Below, in pieces: positions 15,647-26,449 of a DNA stretch of 64,000 bases (position 1 is its first letter; every line of letters begins with the position of its first letter). Origin of the DNA: a bacterium (GTDB lineage Bacteria; Oederibacteriota; CAKKQC01); NCBI GenBank assembly GCA_919901855.1, contig CAKKQC010000060.1, positions 27,902 through 91,901 of the forward strand. Reading direction: 5' to 3'. The translations under genes were made by a program, and so were the position numbers. The notes beneath the pieces are model-generated. The model saw only the letters and a program-made list of their open reading frames with translations, was not told the DNA's origin and searched no databases.

Positions 15647-17056
15647 TTGAACGTATCCTTCTTCGGCGCTGACCGGCAGGTCACGGGGTCTAGGTACCTC
15701 GTCGAGGCCGGGGGTGCGCGGGTCTTCGTCGACTGCGGCATGTTCCAGGAGCGCGACTATATGGGGCGCAACTGGGAATCGTTCCCCTGCGATCCACACG
15801 ACCTCAGCGCGGTGCTTCTCACCCACGCCCACCTCGACCACTGCGGCCTCCTCCCCAAGCTCGTGAAGGAGGGGTTCAACGGCAAGATCTACGCCACGGC
15901 GCCGACCGCCGAGATCGCCCAGATCGTGCTCGAGGACTCGGGGTTCATCCAGGAGGAAGACGCGAAGCACAAGCGGTTCCGCCACCAGCGCGAGGGGCGG
16001 CAGGGCCGGTTCCCCGAGCAGCCGCTGTACACCGCGTCCGACGCCAAGGACGTGGCGCGGCACTGGGCGACGGTCAAGCTGGGGGACACCGTGCAGTTGG
16101 CGGGGGGGATGACCGCCCGGTTCATCGTGGTCGGGCATATCTTCGGGGCGGCGTCGGTCCTGATCGAAGGCCCGGCCAAGGGCGGGAAGACGAGCGTGCT
16201 GTTTTCCGGCGACATCGGCCGGTGGGACCGTCCGCTGATCGAGGATCCCGGCACCCCGCCGGCCGCGGACTACGTGATCACGGAGGCGACGTACGGGAAC
16301 AAGCTGCACGAGGACCCGGCCGGGATCGAGGACCGGCTCGCCAAAATCCTGACCGAAACGATCCAGGCGAAGGGCAATCTCGTGATCCCGAGCTTCGCCG
16401 TGGAGCGCGCGCACGAACTGCTTCACTTCCTGAACAGCCTCCTGATGCAGAAGAAGATCGCGCCGTGTCCGATCTACCTCGACAGCCCGATGGCGATCAG
16501 CGTCACGAACGTGTTCAAGCGGCACGCGGAGTCGCTCGATCTCGACACCCGGCGCCTGATCGGGGCCGGCCACTCGCCGTTCTCGTTCCCCGGTTTGAAG
16601 ACGACCCGGAAGCCTGAGGAGTCGAAGGAGATCAACAACATGCTCGGGGTCGTCATCATCGCGGGGGCGGGGATGTGCAACGGCGGGCGGATCAAGCACC
16701 ATCTCCAGTACAACCTGCCGCGGGCGGATTCCACGATCCTGTTCGTCGGCTACCAGGTCGAGGGCACGCTGGGCCGGACCCTTCTGAACGGCGTCAAGGA
16801 GATCCGGCTGTTCGGTGAGAAGATCCCCGTCCGGGCGCGGGTGGCCCAGATCGAGGGCTTCTCGGGCCACGCGGATCGCGACGAGCTGCTCCGCTGGATC
16901 ACGTCCATGCCGAAGCCCCCGAAGAAGGTCTTCGTCTGCCACGCTGAATCCAACGTCGCCGACGAATACGCCAAGACCCTGGAACAGAAGACGGGCTGGC
17001 CGGTCTCCGTGCCGTCCTACTCCAACAGCGTCGAGCTGGAGGGAAGCGGCGGCTAG
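15647..17056 (+). CDS. Metallo-beta-lactamase/beta-CASP RNA-processing exonuclease
   Basis: 469 residues from a TTG start; no ATG or GTG is available before the conserved first strand (NVSFFGADRQVTGSRYLVE). The metal site is HAHLDHCGLL (HxHxDH) near residue 63, with a further His in VGHIFGAAS and Asp in LFSGDIGRWDRP. The beta-CASP insert and C-terminal RNA-specificity motif are seen in YLDSPMAISVTNVF, AGAGMCNGGRIKHHL and FSGHADRDEL. This matches archaeal-type CPSF/YSH1-like exonucleases found in bacteria (similar to TTHA0252 of Thermus), so an RNA maturation or decay role is likely. It begins 8 nt after tRNA-Gly and may share its transcript; the stop shares the palindrome CTAG with the convergent rraA-like gene. 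Confidence 0.88.
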   Translation: MNVSFFGADRQVTGSRYLVEAGGARVFVDCGMFQERDYMGRNWESFPCDPHDLSAVLLTHAHLDHCGLLPKLVKEGFNGKIYATAPTAEIAQIVLEDSGFIQEEDAKHKRFRHQREGRQGRFPEQPLYTASDAKDVARHWATVKLGDTVQLAGGMTARFIVVGHIFGAASVLIEGPAKGGKTSVLFSGDIGRWDRPLIEDPGTPPAADYVITEATYGNKLHEDPAGIEDRLAKILTETIQAKGNLVIPSFAVERAHELLHFLNSLLMQKKIAPCPIYLDSPMAISVTNVFKRHAESLDLDTRRLIGAGHSPFSFPGLKTTRKPEESKEINNMLGVVIIAGAGMCNGGRIKHHLQYNLPRADSTILFVGYQVEGTLGRTLLNGVKEIRLFGEKIPVRARVAQIEGFSGHADRDELLRWITSMPKPPKKVFVCHAESNVADEYAKTLEQKTGWPVSVPSYSNSVELEGSGG

Positions 17057-17757
17057 ACGGTCTCGTCCAGGGGCTTGCCGAGATCCTGGTAGAGTTTGCG
17101 GCGGGTCGCCTTGTCCCGCGTGTGCTCCTCGCCACCCCACTTTGCCACGTCCTTGGCCAGGGCGCGCGGCACCACGATGACGCCGTCGCCGTCGGCGACC
17201 ACGACGTCGCCCGGATGGACGGTCACGCCACCCACGGACACTGGCACGTCCTTGGTGTCGTACTGGAGCCGGGCCTGGACCATCTTCTGCGAGATGAACG
17301 GGCTCCAGAACGGGATCTTCTGGAGGATGAGTTCGTCCGTATCCCGGACCCCGCCGCTGGATACGTAGCCGACCGCCCCGGACTTGAACCCGGCCATCGA
17401 GTTGTTCGAGCCCATGAGCCCCGCATCCACGCCGGACTGGTCGATGACGATGAAGTCGCCGGGCTGGATGTCGTCCATCCACGGGTAGGGGTTGATCTTG
17501 CCGTAGTACTCGCCCGACCATGCCCAGTATTGCTCCGGGGTCATGTTGGGTACCGTTCCCGTGAAGGGCACGTGCCGGGCCGTCTTGGCGATGCCGCACG
17601 CGCGCGTGCGCCAGAGCGGCCGGATCGCGGGGGACATGGACCCGGTCCAGTGGTGCATCATCGTGTCCAGCCCGTCCCGGACGTCGGCCACCCGGAGGTC
17701 CCGGTAGAGGGCAAGGAGTTCCTGGCGTTCCGCGTTGGAGAGAGGGGAGGTACTCAT
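17053..17757 (-). CDS. RraA-family protein (HMG aldolase/demethylmenaquinone methyltransferase fold)
   Basis: 234 residues from the ATG at 17757, preceded by GGGG-rich bases but no strong SD. The core shows GDFIVIDQSGVDAGLMGSNNSMAGFKSGAVGYVSSGGVRDTDEL, which is the RraA signature in which G...GA.G...DG.VRD binds the substrate or protein partner, and VHPGDVVVADGDGVIVVPRALA, the second conserved block. RraA homologues outside enterobacteria are mostly 4-hydroxy-4-methyl-2-oxoglutarate or oxaloacetate lyases, not RNase E regulators. The DGV(V/I)RD-type Arg-Asp needed for lyase chemistry is kept (GGVRDTD). No catabolic operon surrounds it, so the substrate is unknown. Confidence 0.83.
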   Translation of the reverse strand: MSTSPLSNAERQELLALYRDLRVADVRDGLDTMMHHWTGSMSPAIRPLWRTRACGIAKTARHVPFTGTVPNMTPEQYWAWSGEYYGKINPYPWMDDIQPGDFIVIDQSGVDAGLMGSNNSMAGFKSGAVGYVSSGGVRDTDELILQKIPFWSPFISQKMVQARLQYDTKDVPVSVGGVTVHPGDVVVADGDGVIVVPRALAKDVAKWGGEEHTRDKATRRKLYQDLGKPLDETV

Positions 17758-17804
17758 GGGCAGAGGGTACGCGGAGGCGGGCGGGCACGTCAAGGAATGG
17801 GCGG

Positions 17805-17810
17805 TACAAT
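17805..17810 (+). promoter_or_regulatory. Putative -10 (TACAAT) of the glycosyltransferase leader
   Basis: TACAAT lies 167 nt before the first GTG of the glycosyltransferase gene. No convincing -35 is found 17 nt upstream. Transcription would start near 17817, giving a roughly 155-nt structured 5' leader. Confidence 0.45.
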
Positions 17811-17816
17811 AGAAGC

Positions 17817-17971
17817 ATGAACCAGGGATGGGCTCTGAAACAGGCTCCAGAAGGCCTTTTCCAGGGCCTCCGGGGCCTCCAGACGGTCGTTCGGGGTGGG
17901 CTTGGCAGGATACGCGTTCCAGGGCCTGGAGGGGCTGAAAAGGCCGTTTTTCAGGGGGGAGCCCCCGGGAT
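17817..17971 (+). promoter_or_regulatory. Candidate structured 5' leader with alternative hairpins
   Basis: The leader has GGCCTTTT at 17853-17860, which is perfectly complementary to AAAAGGCC at 17938-17945. The latter also lies in a competing local hairpin, CTGAAAA (17935-17941) with TTTTCAG (17948-17954). Just downstream, the Shine-Dalgarno run GGGGG (17954-17958) pairs with CCCCC (17962-17966) across a 3-nt loop. The two uses of AAAAGGCC are mutually exclusive, as in attenuators or riboswitches. It matches no riboswitch class I recognise. A 54-codon reading frame runs through it (17817-17981), but its third-position base use is unlike local genes. Confidence 0.35.
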
Positions 17972-19102
17972 GTGGACGTGAGAGTCGCCTTTGACGTCCG
18001 GATCATGCAGGGCCGGCCCCGGGGGATGGGCGTCTACGCCCGGAACCTGTTGCGGGCCATCGCCCGCCGCGCCGACCGCCCCGCGATCACGCTCATCGCC
18101 GACTCGTTCCTGCCCGATCCCGAGGGCCTGCCCCTGGACGCCTTCGGGATCCGCCGGGTCCGCGGGTTCGGCGGGCTGATCGCGTGGGAGCAGGTCCACC
18201 TGCCGCGGGCGGCGCGGGAGTTCGACCTCCTGCACTGCCCGGCGAACGGTTCGCCCTTGAGGTGCCGGGTCCCCGTGATCGTCACGATCCACGACGCGAT
18301 CTTCGTGCGCCGGTTCAGCGAGATCTCGGCCGTGCCGTATCCGCGGCAGTACGCGGGCCATCTCTACCGGACGCGCGTGTACCCGGCGGCCCTACAGCGG
18401 GCGGCCGCGGTCATCACGGTTTCCGAGACGTCCCGGCAGGACGTCATCGGCCTGCTCCGGGTGCCGGGCGAGCGCGTGACCGTGACCCCCGAGGCCGTCT
18501 CCGAGACGTTCCGCGACGCGGACCCGACGTGGGAGTCCGATCTCCGGGGGAAGTTCGGCATCCCGGGCCCGTACCTGCTCGCGATGGGCGCCTACGAGAA
18601 GCGCAAGAACATCCCGCTCCTGTTCGAGGTCTTCGAGCACCTCAAGATCGGGGTGACGAGCCCGCCGATGCTGATTCTCGCCGGCACGGAGAACATCAAG
18701 GCGACCCGGTACCGGCAGGACGTCGCCGCGCGCGGCATCGAGCACCTGGTCCGGTTCCTGCCCTACGTCTCGGAGCGCGACCTCAAGGGGCTGCACACCT
18801 CGGCCGTCGCGTTCCTGATGCCCTCGCGCAAGGAGGGGTTCGGCCTGCCCCTGCTGGAGGCCATGAGCGTCGGCACGCCCGTCATCGCGTCGGCCATCGG
18901 GGCCCATCGCGAGGTCGCGGGCGACGCCGCCCTCGTGCTCGACCCGGACGATCCCGAGGTCTGGGTCGAGGCGATCCGGCGGGTGTCGACGGACGCCCCG
19001 TACCGGAAGCGGCTCAGCGAGCTCAGCATCGCCCAGGCGGCGCGGTTCAGTTGGGACCGGACCGCCGACCTGACGCTCGGCGTCTACCGCAAGTTCGGTT
19101 GA
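17972..19102 (+). CDS. Glycosyltransferase family 4 (WbaZ/mannosyltransferase-like)
   Basis: 376 residues from GTG 17972, with a second GTG at 17978. It has the GT-B fold: N-terminal AFDVRIMQGRPRGMGVYARNLL (the GIGRY-like donor loop), ALQRAAAVITVSETSRQDVI, the SEXS-type hinge, and a C-terminal half with AMGAYEKRKNIPLL, FLPYVSERDLKGLH and the complete EX7E motif SRKEGFGLPLLEAMSVGTPVIAS. Such enzymes add mannose or related sugars to lipid-linked glycans. It stands apart from the polysaccharide cluster at 1513-8317. Its SD lies in a short G/C hairpin. Its 3' end overlaps the convergent membrane gene by 19 nt. Confidence 0.87.
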   Translation: MDVRVAFDVRIMQGRPRGMGVYARNLLRAIARRADRPAITLIADSFLPDPEGLPLDAFGIRRVRGFGGLIAWEQVHLPRAAREFDLLHCPANGSPLRCRVPVIVTIHDAIFVRRFSEISAVPYPRQYAGHLYRTRVYPAALQRAAAVITVSETSRQDVIGLLRVPGERVTVTPEAVSETFRDADPTWESDLRGKFGIPGPYLLAMGAYEKRKNIPLLFEVFEHLKIGVTSPPMLILAGTENIKATRYRQDVAARGIEHLVRFLPYVSERDLKGLHTSAVAFLMPSRKEGFGLPLLEAMSVGTPVIASAIGAHREVAGDAALVLDPDDPEVWVEAIRRVSTDAPYRKRLSELSIAQAARFSWDRTADLTLGVYRKFG

Positions 19103-21513
19103 TTTCCCGCCGCCCGCTCCTCGACCGCGGCCCGCGCGGTCCGGCCCTGGGCGCGCGCGGCGGCCCCGATCTCGCGCCGATCCCGGCCTGACGCGCCCGC
19201 GAGCGGAACGGGCTCGGTCACGGGGAAGGTGTCGAACGCGTTCCGGTTCGCCTTCAGGATAACGACCGAGTCCGGGACGAGGGGGGTCGTGAACTCGAGG
19301 GTCGGGCGGTCGTCCGTGCAAAGCGTTCCCGGGCCCGCGAACGCGCGCGCGTCCACGCTCCCGAACAGGAATAGATTCGCCAGCTCGGCGGGGGAGGCGA
19401 TCCCGATCCGGTTGAGGTCCAGCCCTTCGGCCGGTGTCGTGAGGACGCGCTTCCAGCGATACCAGTCGCCGGTCTGCGCGCTCTCGCCGGCGATGACGAA
19501 GATGTCGCAACCGACCCGGTTGATCCACACTGAGAGCTCGGGGAAGACCGACGCCACGGTGCGGATCACGGTGCGCAGGTCGTCGAGGCCGGCTCCGTAA
19601 TAGTGCATCCAGAGGCAGAGGAGTCCGCCGGCGGCCAGCCGGGACCGCACCAGCCGGAAGTATTCGACCGTGAAGAGGTTGACGGTGCCCGCAACGTAGA
19701 GGTTGGACGGCTCGGAGATGATCACGTCGTAGCTATCGGGGGTCATGCGCAGGAAATGCCGCCCGTCGTCGAGCACGAGCCGGAACCGCGGATCGTCGAG
19801 CGGACGGTTGTTGAAGGTGTCGAAGCACCGCGCGGCTTCCACAACTCCGGGATCGATCTCGGCGCAGGTGACCGCGGCCCCGAGCCGCAGCGCCACCCCC
19901 GCCGTGATCCCGGCCCCCAGCCCGACGATCAGGACGCGGGCGCGGCCGGGGTGCAGGAGCAGGGGCAGGGCGCCATTGAGGACCATGGTCGTGGCGTCCA
20001 CGATGTCGTTGGAAGAGTCCGGCTTCCCGTTGACGACGAGGCTCAGGCGTCCCCCGGAGTCGCGGACCGCGACATGTCCCAGGAGACCGTCGTGTTCGTA
20101 CCGGATTACCTCCGTGGTGGCACCATCCGCAATCGGGGATACGCCCGCACGCGCCACGAACCGGGACGGCCGGTAGTGGCCGCCGACGTTGAGCATCGCG
20201 GGGTCGGAAGGCGGAAGGAAGAGGGGAAGGACGGCGGACAGTGCGAGCACGGCAACCGCGTACCGGCGGCCGGGGAACGCGACGGCAATCGCCGCTGTCG
20301 CCGCCAGGAAAGACGCTCCGCCTAGGATGGCGAGCGTCATGTCCAGTCCGAGTCCCGGCAGGAGAAGGAATCCGGCGATCGGAGCTCCGATCACGGCACC
20401 GGCGGTGTTGGCGGCGAACAGCCTGCCGGCGGCGCCGGGGTCCTCGTCGGCCCGGGCCGCGACCGCGAGCGCGGGGAGCGCGATCCCGAATCCGGCGGCG
20501 ACGGGCAGCATGGCGCCGAAGACGAGGCAGAACTCGAGCGCCTTGGCGCCCGCGAACGGGAGCCCGGCCCGCCACAGGGCGTACGGAAGGTGGGAGAGAT
20601 CGCCCCAGAAGGGACGGGTGAGGGCGAAGGCCCAGGGGAGGACGAGCGCGGCCGCGCACGCGATCAGCGCTCGCGTCCGGGACCGCGCCGGCCACCGGCT
20701 GATCGCCCAGGCCCCGGCGCCCATCCCGCCGAGATAAGCGGCCAGCGTGAGCGAGAGCCCATAGACGGACCCGCCCGTGACGGTGAGAACGACGAGGTGG
20801 ACGAGCGAGATCTCGAAGGCGAGCGAGAGGGCGCCGGCGGAGAACGCGAGGAGGGCGGGGAAGGCCGTTCCGGCGGACGAGGGGTCGACGGAAGCGGGAT
20901 GCGGGGTCGGCACCGGGGGTGCGGCAAACCTGCGGGAGAGCGCGATCGCGGCGACCGCGACGAGGGCCTCGACCGCACCCGCGGTCCTCGCCGTCCACGC
21001 GAGCCCGAACGCGGGGACGAGCACGAATCCCGCGGTCAGGGGCCCCACCGCGGCTCCGATGGTGTTGGCGGCATAGAGCCGGGCGAGACCGCCCGGTGAC
21101 GCGGGGTACGCCGCGAGCATGACGGGAAGCGTGCCGCCCATGAGGATCGTCGGGGGCAACAGCACGGACGCGCACGCGGCGGCCCGGAGCACGGGGGAGG
21201 AGGAGACGATCCCGAGGAATCCTGCCACGGGGGAGTCCGACGCGAGCAGCCAGGGCGATAGCAGCGCGAATCCGGCCAGCCCCGCCGTCATCCCGCCATA
21301 GAGAAAGAGGGCTCTTCCGGGCTCGCGGCGCGCCGCAGGCCGGCCAAAGATCCGGTAGCCGATGGCAAGTCCCGCCATGAACGTCGCCGTCACGGTCGCG
21401 TTGGCGGCTTCGAACGTCCCCAATGTCAGTCCGAGCCAGCGGGTCCAGATGACCTGGTACGTGAGCGCGCACCAGCCGGAAAGGGAGAAGAGGGCAAGGA
21501 TCGCGGCATTCAC
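19084..21513 (-). CDS. MFS-like membrane/spermidine synthase-like fusion protein
   Basis: 809 residues. About twelve to fourteen hydrophobic segments cover roughly residues 1-450, in two related halves (TILMGGTLPVMLAA and later FGIALPALAVA). A Rossmann methyltransferase-like domain follows: VLIVGLGAGITAGVALRLGA (AdoMet/dcAdoMet loop), TCAEIDPGVVEAA, LVLDDGRHFL and YDVIISEPSNLYVAGTVNLFT. This is the fused MFS/spermidine synthase family seen in many environmental bacteria. Canonical SpeE has an Asp where this reads SEPSN, so true aminopropyl transfer is doubtful. The GTG at 21513 was chosen because upstream sequence belongs to the neighbouring phosphatase gene. It is the last gene of the minus-strand string and overlaps the convergent glycosyltransferase. 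Confidence 0.82.
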   Translation of the reverse strand: MNAAILALFSLSGWCALTYQVIWTRWLGLTLGTFEAANATVTATFMAGLAIGYRIFGRPAARREPGRALFLYGGMTAGLAGFALLSPWLLASDSPVAGFLGIVSSSPVLRAAACASVLLPPTILMGGTLPVMLAAYPASPGGLARLYAANTIGAAVGPLTAGFVLVPAFGLAWTARTAGAVEALVAVAAIALSRRFAAPPVPTPHPASVDPSSAGTAFPALLAFSAGALSLAFEISLVHLVVLTVTGGSVYGLSLTLAAYLGGMGAGAWAISRWPARSRTRALIACAAALVLPWAFALTRPFWGDLSHLPYALWRAGLPFAGAKALEFCLVFGAMLPVAAGFGIALPALAVAARADEDPGAAGRLFAANTAGAVIGAPIAGFLLLPGLGLDMTLAILGGASFLAATAAIAVAFPGRRYAVAVLALSAVLPLFLPPSDPAMLNVGGHYRPSRFVARAGVSPIADGATTEVIRYEHDGLLGHVAVRDSGGRLSLVVNGKPDSSNDIVDATTMVLNGALPLLLHPGRARVLIVGLGAGITAGVALRLGAAVTCAEIDPGVVEAARCFDTFNNRPLDDPRFRLVLDDGRHFLRMTPDSYDVIISEPSNLYVAGTVNLFTVEYFRLVRSRLAAGGLLCLWMHYYGAGLDDLRTVIRTVASVFPELSVWINRVGCDIFVIAGESAQTGDWYRWKRVLTTPAEGLDLNRIGIASPAELANLFLFGSVDARAFAGPGTLCTDDRPTLEFTTPLVPDSVVILKANRNAFDTFPVTEPVPLAGASGRDRREIGAAARAQGRTARAAVEERAAGNQPNLR

Positions 21514-21542
21514 GGTGCGGGCTTGGGGGTTGCCGGAGCGGC

Positions 21543-22337
21543 TCAGGGGGCGATCAGCTTCAGGAGTTGAGGGTGCAGGTCGGCGTTGGCGGCGAGGATG
21601 CCCGGGGCCGAGAGCGTCCAGGGCTTTCCGGCGTCGTCGGTCACGAGTCCGCCGGCCACCTCGACGAGCAGGGAACCCGCCGCCATGTCCCAGGGCGAGA
21701 GGCGCGGCTCCCAGTAGCCGTCGAACCGGCCGCAGGCGACGTAGGCGAGGTCCAGGATCGCGGACCCGGACTTGCGGGTGGTCATGACCGCCTGTGAGAC
21801 CCGACCGAATCCGGCGAGCCAGGCGGGCAGGTCGTCGCGGCACTTGGCCGGGAGCCCGCTCACGACGTACGCTTTCCCGATGTCGGCCACGGTCGAGACC
21901 GAGACGGGAGCGCCGTTGAGCCAGACGCCCTCGTCGCGCTTGCAGGTGAAGAGCTCGCCGTGGATCGGGTCGAAGACGGCCGCGATCTCGGGGCGCCCGC
22001 CGGCGAAGTAGGCGATCCCGACGCACCAGCGCGGGTAGCGGTGGATCAGGTTGTTCGTGCCGTCGATCGGGTCCATGACCCAGAACTCGTCCGCGGTGGG
22101 AATGGCGCCCGGGGTTTCCTCGCTAAGGATCGCGTCCCCCGAAAACTCCTTCAGGATCCGGTCCATGAGCATCTTCTCCGCGCCCTTGTCGAGCCGCGTG
22201 ACGAAGTCCCGGGGGCCCTTCTCACTGATCTCTCCCGCCCGGAGGTCCGGAAGTTCCTTCAGGACCCAGTTCCCGGTTTCGCGGGCCGCCTCGGAGGCGA
22301 CGCGCAGGGCCTTGCTCATCTTCGCGTGCCAATCCAT
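21543..22337 (-). CDS. suhB: Inositol monophosphatase-family phosphatase
   Basis: 264 residues, typical for the family. Metal-binding motifs are all present: ILSEETPG (Glu of the GEE-type motif), WVMDPIDGTNNLIHRYPRWCVGIA (DPIDGTxN, two Asp) and YWEPRLSPWDMAAGSLLVEVAGG (WDxAAG, third Asp). It is Mg-dependent and Li-sensitive in relatives, acting on inositol-1-phosphate, NADP(H) or sugar phosphates. Two in-frame ATGs exist (22337 and 22319). It starts 2 nt after the ABC transporter ATPase gene and lies in the same minus-strand string, so it should be co-transcribed. Physiological substrate is not deducible. Confidence 0.88.
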   Translation of the reverse strand: MDWHAKMSKALRVASEAARETGNWVLKELPDLRAGEISEKGPRDFVTRLDKGAEKMLMDRILKEFSGDAILSEETPGAIPTADEFWVMDPIDGTNNLIHRYPRWCVGIAYFAGGRPEIAAVFDPIHGELFTCKRDEGVWLNGAPVSVSTVADIGKAYVVSGLPAKCRDDLPAWLAGFGRVSQAVMTTRKSGSAILDLAYVACGRFDGYWEPRLSPWDMAAGSLLVEVAGGLVTDDAGKPWTLSAPGILAANADLHPQLLKLIAP

Positions 22338-22338
22338 C

Positions 22339-24365
<2,027 letters not shown>

Positions 24366-24369
<4 letters not shown>

Positions 24370-25472
24370 CGGGTCTTGAGCCGCGGGTCGAGCGCGTCGC
24401 GGAGCGCGTCGCCGAAGAGGTTCACGGGAAGGACGAGGCCGAGCATGAACGTGAACGCCGCCGCGAGGTTCCACCACACGGCCGGGTCGCGCGTGAGCTC
24501 CTGCCGGGCGGCGTTGATCATGTGGCCCCAGCTCCCGGTGGCGGGGTCCACGCCGATGCCGAGGTACGAGAGGATCGCCTCGGTGAGTACGAGATCCGAG
24601 AATCGCAGGACGAACGAGATCAGGACGATATGCATGACGTTGGGGAGCAGGTGACGCGCCAGGATCGTGAGATCGCTCGACCCGAGCGCGCGGGCGGCGG
24701 TCACGTAGTCGAGCTCCCGGAGCTTGAGCGCCTCCCCGCGCAGGAGCCGGCACAGGCCCGTCCAGCTCGTGATCCCGAGGATGATGCAGAGCTGGGGAAG
24801 GCCGCGCCCGAAGATGAGGATGAACGCCGCGATCAGGAGGACGTCCGGGATCGAGGAGAGCGTCGTGTACGTGTACTGGATGGCGTCGTCGATCCGCTTG
24901 CCGTAGTAGCCGGCGGAGAGGCCGAAGACGATCGCGAGCGGGAGCACGATCAGGGTCGCGAGCCCGCCGATCAGGAGGGCGGTGCGCGTGCCCTTGAGCG
25001 CCATGAAGAAGACGTCGTTGCCCACCCGGTCGGTGCCGAGGAGGTGGCGCCGGGGCCAGGCGAGCCGCGGATAGTCGCGGCCGCGCGAGCCGTCGGCGCG
25101 CACGACGGCCTCCCGGGTGAACTGGACGGCGGAGAGCGGCGCCGAGTACGTCTTCTCGGTTCTCGTGCGGAGCGGGGTGCAGAGCCGGTCCAGGACCGAC
25201 AGCGGCCGGGTCTCCAGGATCGGGCGGCCCGCGGGATCCGAGAGGGGCTTGCCCCCCGCGTCGAGCGCGCGGTCGCGCCAGGCTACGCAGTCGAGGAGTC
25301 CGACCGTGACGTAGAGCGCGATGACCGCGAGCGACGCCATCGCGATGCGGTTGGACGTGAGCTGGCGCCAGGCGCTACGCCAATCCTCGCGGGTCGAAGC
25401 GATCCGCAACAACCAGGAGGCTCCGGCGACGGCGGCCAGGACCGCGAGGTTCTGCCAGACGGGCGCGATCAC
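24366..25472 (-). CDS. Oligopeptide ABC transporter permease, DppC/OppC-type
   Basis: 368 residues. An N-terminal transmembrane helix pair is followed by an unusually long periplasmic-type insert (about residues 75-150, with [16 protein letters not shown]) and then the binding-protein-dependent transport domain: [25 protein letters not shown] at the start, and the EAA loop [27 protein letters not shown] that contacts the ATPase. The GTG start at 25472 overlaps the upstream permease stop (GTGA). It pairs with the 25469-26449 product to form the channel of the importer. Confidence 0.91.
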
Positions 25473-26449
25473 GAGAGCCTCACGCGGGGGTCGGCGATCG
25501 TGTAGCTCACGTCGGTCAGGATCAGCCCGAGGACGTAGAGCACGGACCCGAGATAGACCTCGGCCCGCACGATGGCGAAGTCCTGGGCCTGGATCGCGTC
25601 GATGAGGAAGCTCCCGAGCCCGGGGATGGCGAAGAAGGTCTCGAGCAGCAGGCTCCCCATGAACAGGAACGGGATCTCGGTCACGACGCCGGTCAGGACC
25701 GGGATCAGGGCGTTGCGCAGGACGTGCCGGAACAGCACCCGGGCTTCGCTCGCACCCTTGGCGCGCGCGGTCCGCACGTAGTCCTTGCCCATCTCCTCCA
25801 GGAACACCGTCCGGTAGAACCGGATGTCCCCGCCGGCGCCCCGGACGATGCCGATGAGGACCGGGAGCCAGAGGAACTTGAGGGCATGGAGCCCGGTGTC
25901 GTAGCCCGAGATCGGGGCGAGGTGCAGGACGCGGGAGACGATCCACTGGCCGCCGACGATGTAGAAGAGCGCCGAGACGGACATGGCGACCACGCAAACG
26001 ATGACCGCCCCGGTGTCGAGGTAGGTCCCGCGCGCCCAGGCCACCAGCAGGGCGCCGGACATGTAGAGGAGGAGCGAGAGGATCATCATCGGGACCGTGA
26101 TCGTCAGGCTCGGCCACATGCGCTCGCGGATCTGGCCTCCGATCGAGACGTTGTTCCGGTCGGACGTGCCGAAGTCGAGCCAGAGGAGGGTCAGGGACTT
26201 GCGGAAGAAGACGGTTTCCACGAGCCGGCCGGCCCCTTTCGCATTTGGGTTCACGAACAGGGGGACGTCGTAGCCGCGGTCGGCGAGCCAGGCCTGGACT
26301 TGCGCGGGCGTCACGTTCTTCTCCCCGAGGATGCGGCGGGCCATCCGCTCCGGGGGATTCACGACGAAGAAGAGGGCGAACGTGATCGCGTTAACGCCGA
26401 TAAGAATCGGCACCGCGTAGAGGAGGCGGCGGACGATGTACGAGGTCAT
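25469..26449 (-). CDS. Oligopeptide ABC transporter permease, DppB/OppB-type
   Basis: 326 residues. The start YIVRRLLYAVPILIGVNAITF is the classic first helix of DppB-type permeases. Six hydrophobic segments are seen, with EAA-loop wording MGKDYVRTARAKGASEARVLFRHVLRNALIPVLT and the terminal FAIPGLGSFLIDAIQAQDFAIVRAEVYLGSVLYVLGLILTDVSYTIADPR typical of the family. The periplasmic insert contains RGYDVPLFVN, which resembles the DxPLxxQ segment after helix 1. Start and stop both overlap neighbours by four bases, indicating translational coupling in the transporter operon. Confidence 0.93.
   Translation of the reverse strand: MTSYIVRRLLYAVPILIGVNAITFALFFVVNPPERMARRILGEKNVTPAQVQAWLADRGYDVPLFVNPNAKGAGRLVETVFFRKSLTLLWLDFGTSDRNNVSIGGQIRERMWPSLTITVPMMILSLLLYMSGALLVAWARGTYLDTGAVIVCVVAMSVSALFYIVGGQWIVSRVLHLAPISGYDTGLHALKFLWLPVLIGIVRGAGGDIRFYRTVFLEEMGKDYVRTARAKGASEARVLFRHVLRNALIPVLTGVVTEIPFLFMGSLLLETFFAIPGLGSFLIDAIQAQDFAIVRAEVYLGSVLYVLGLILTDVSYTIADPRVRLS

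Noticed and set aside
17817-17981. 54-codon reading frame upstream of the glycosyltransferase, 6 nt after TACAAT
   Set aside because: Its third-position base use is far less G/C-rich than neighbouring genes and its sequence is explained by palindromes, so I treat it as an RNA leader and do not call it a protein.
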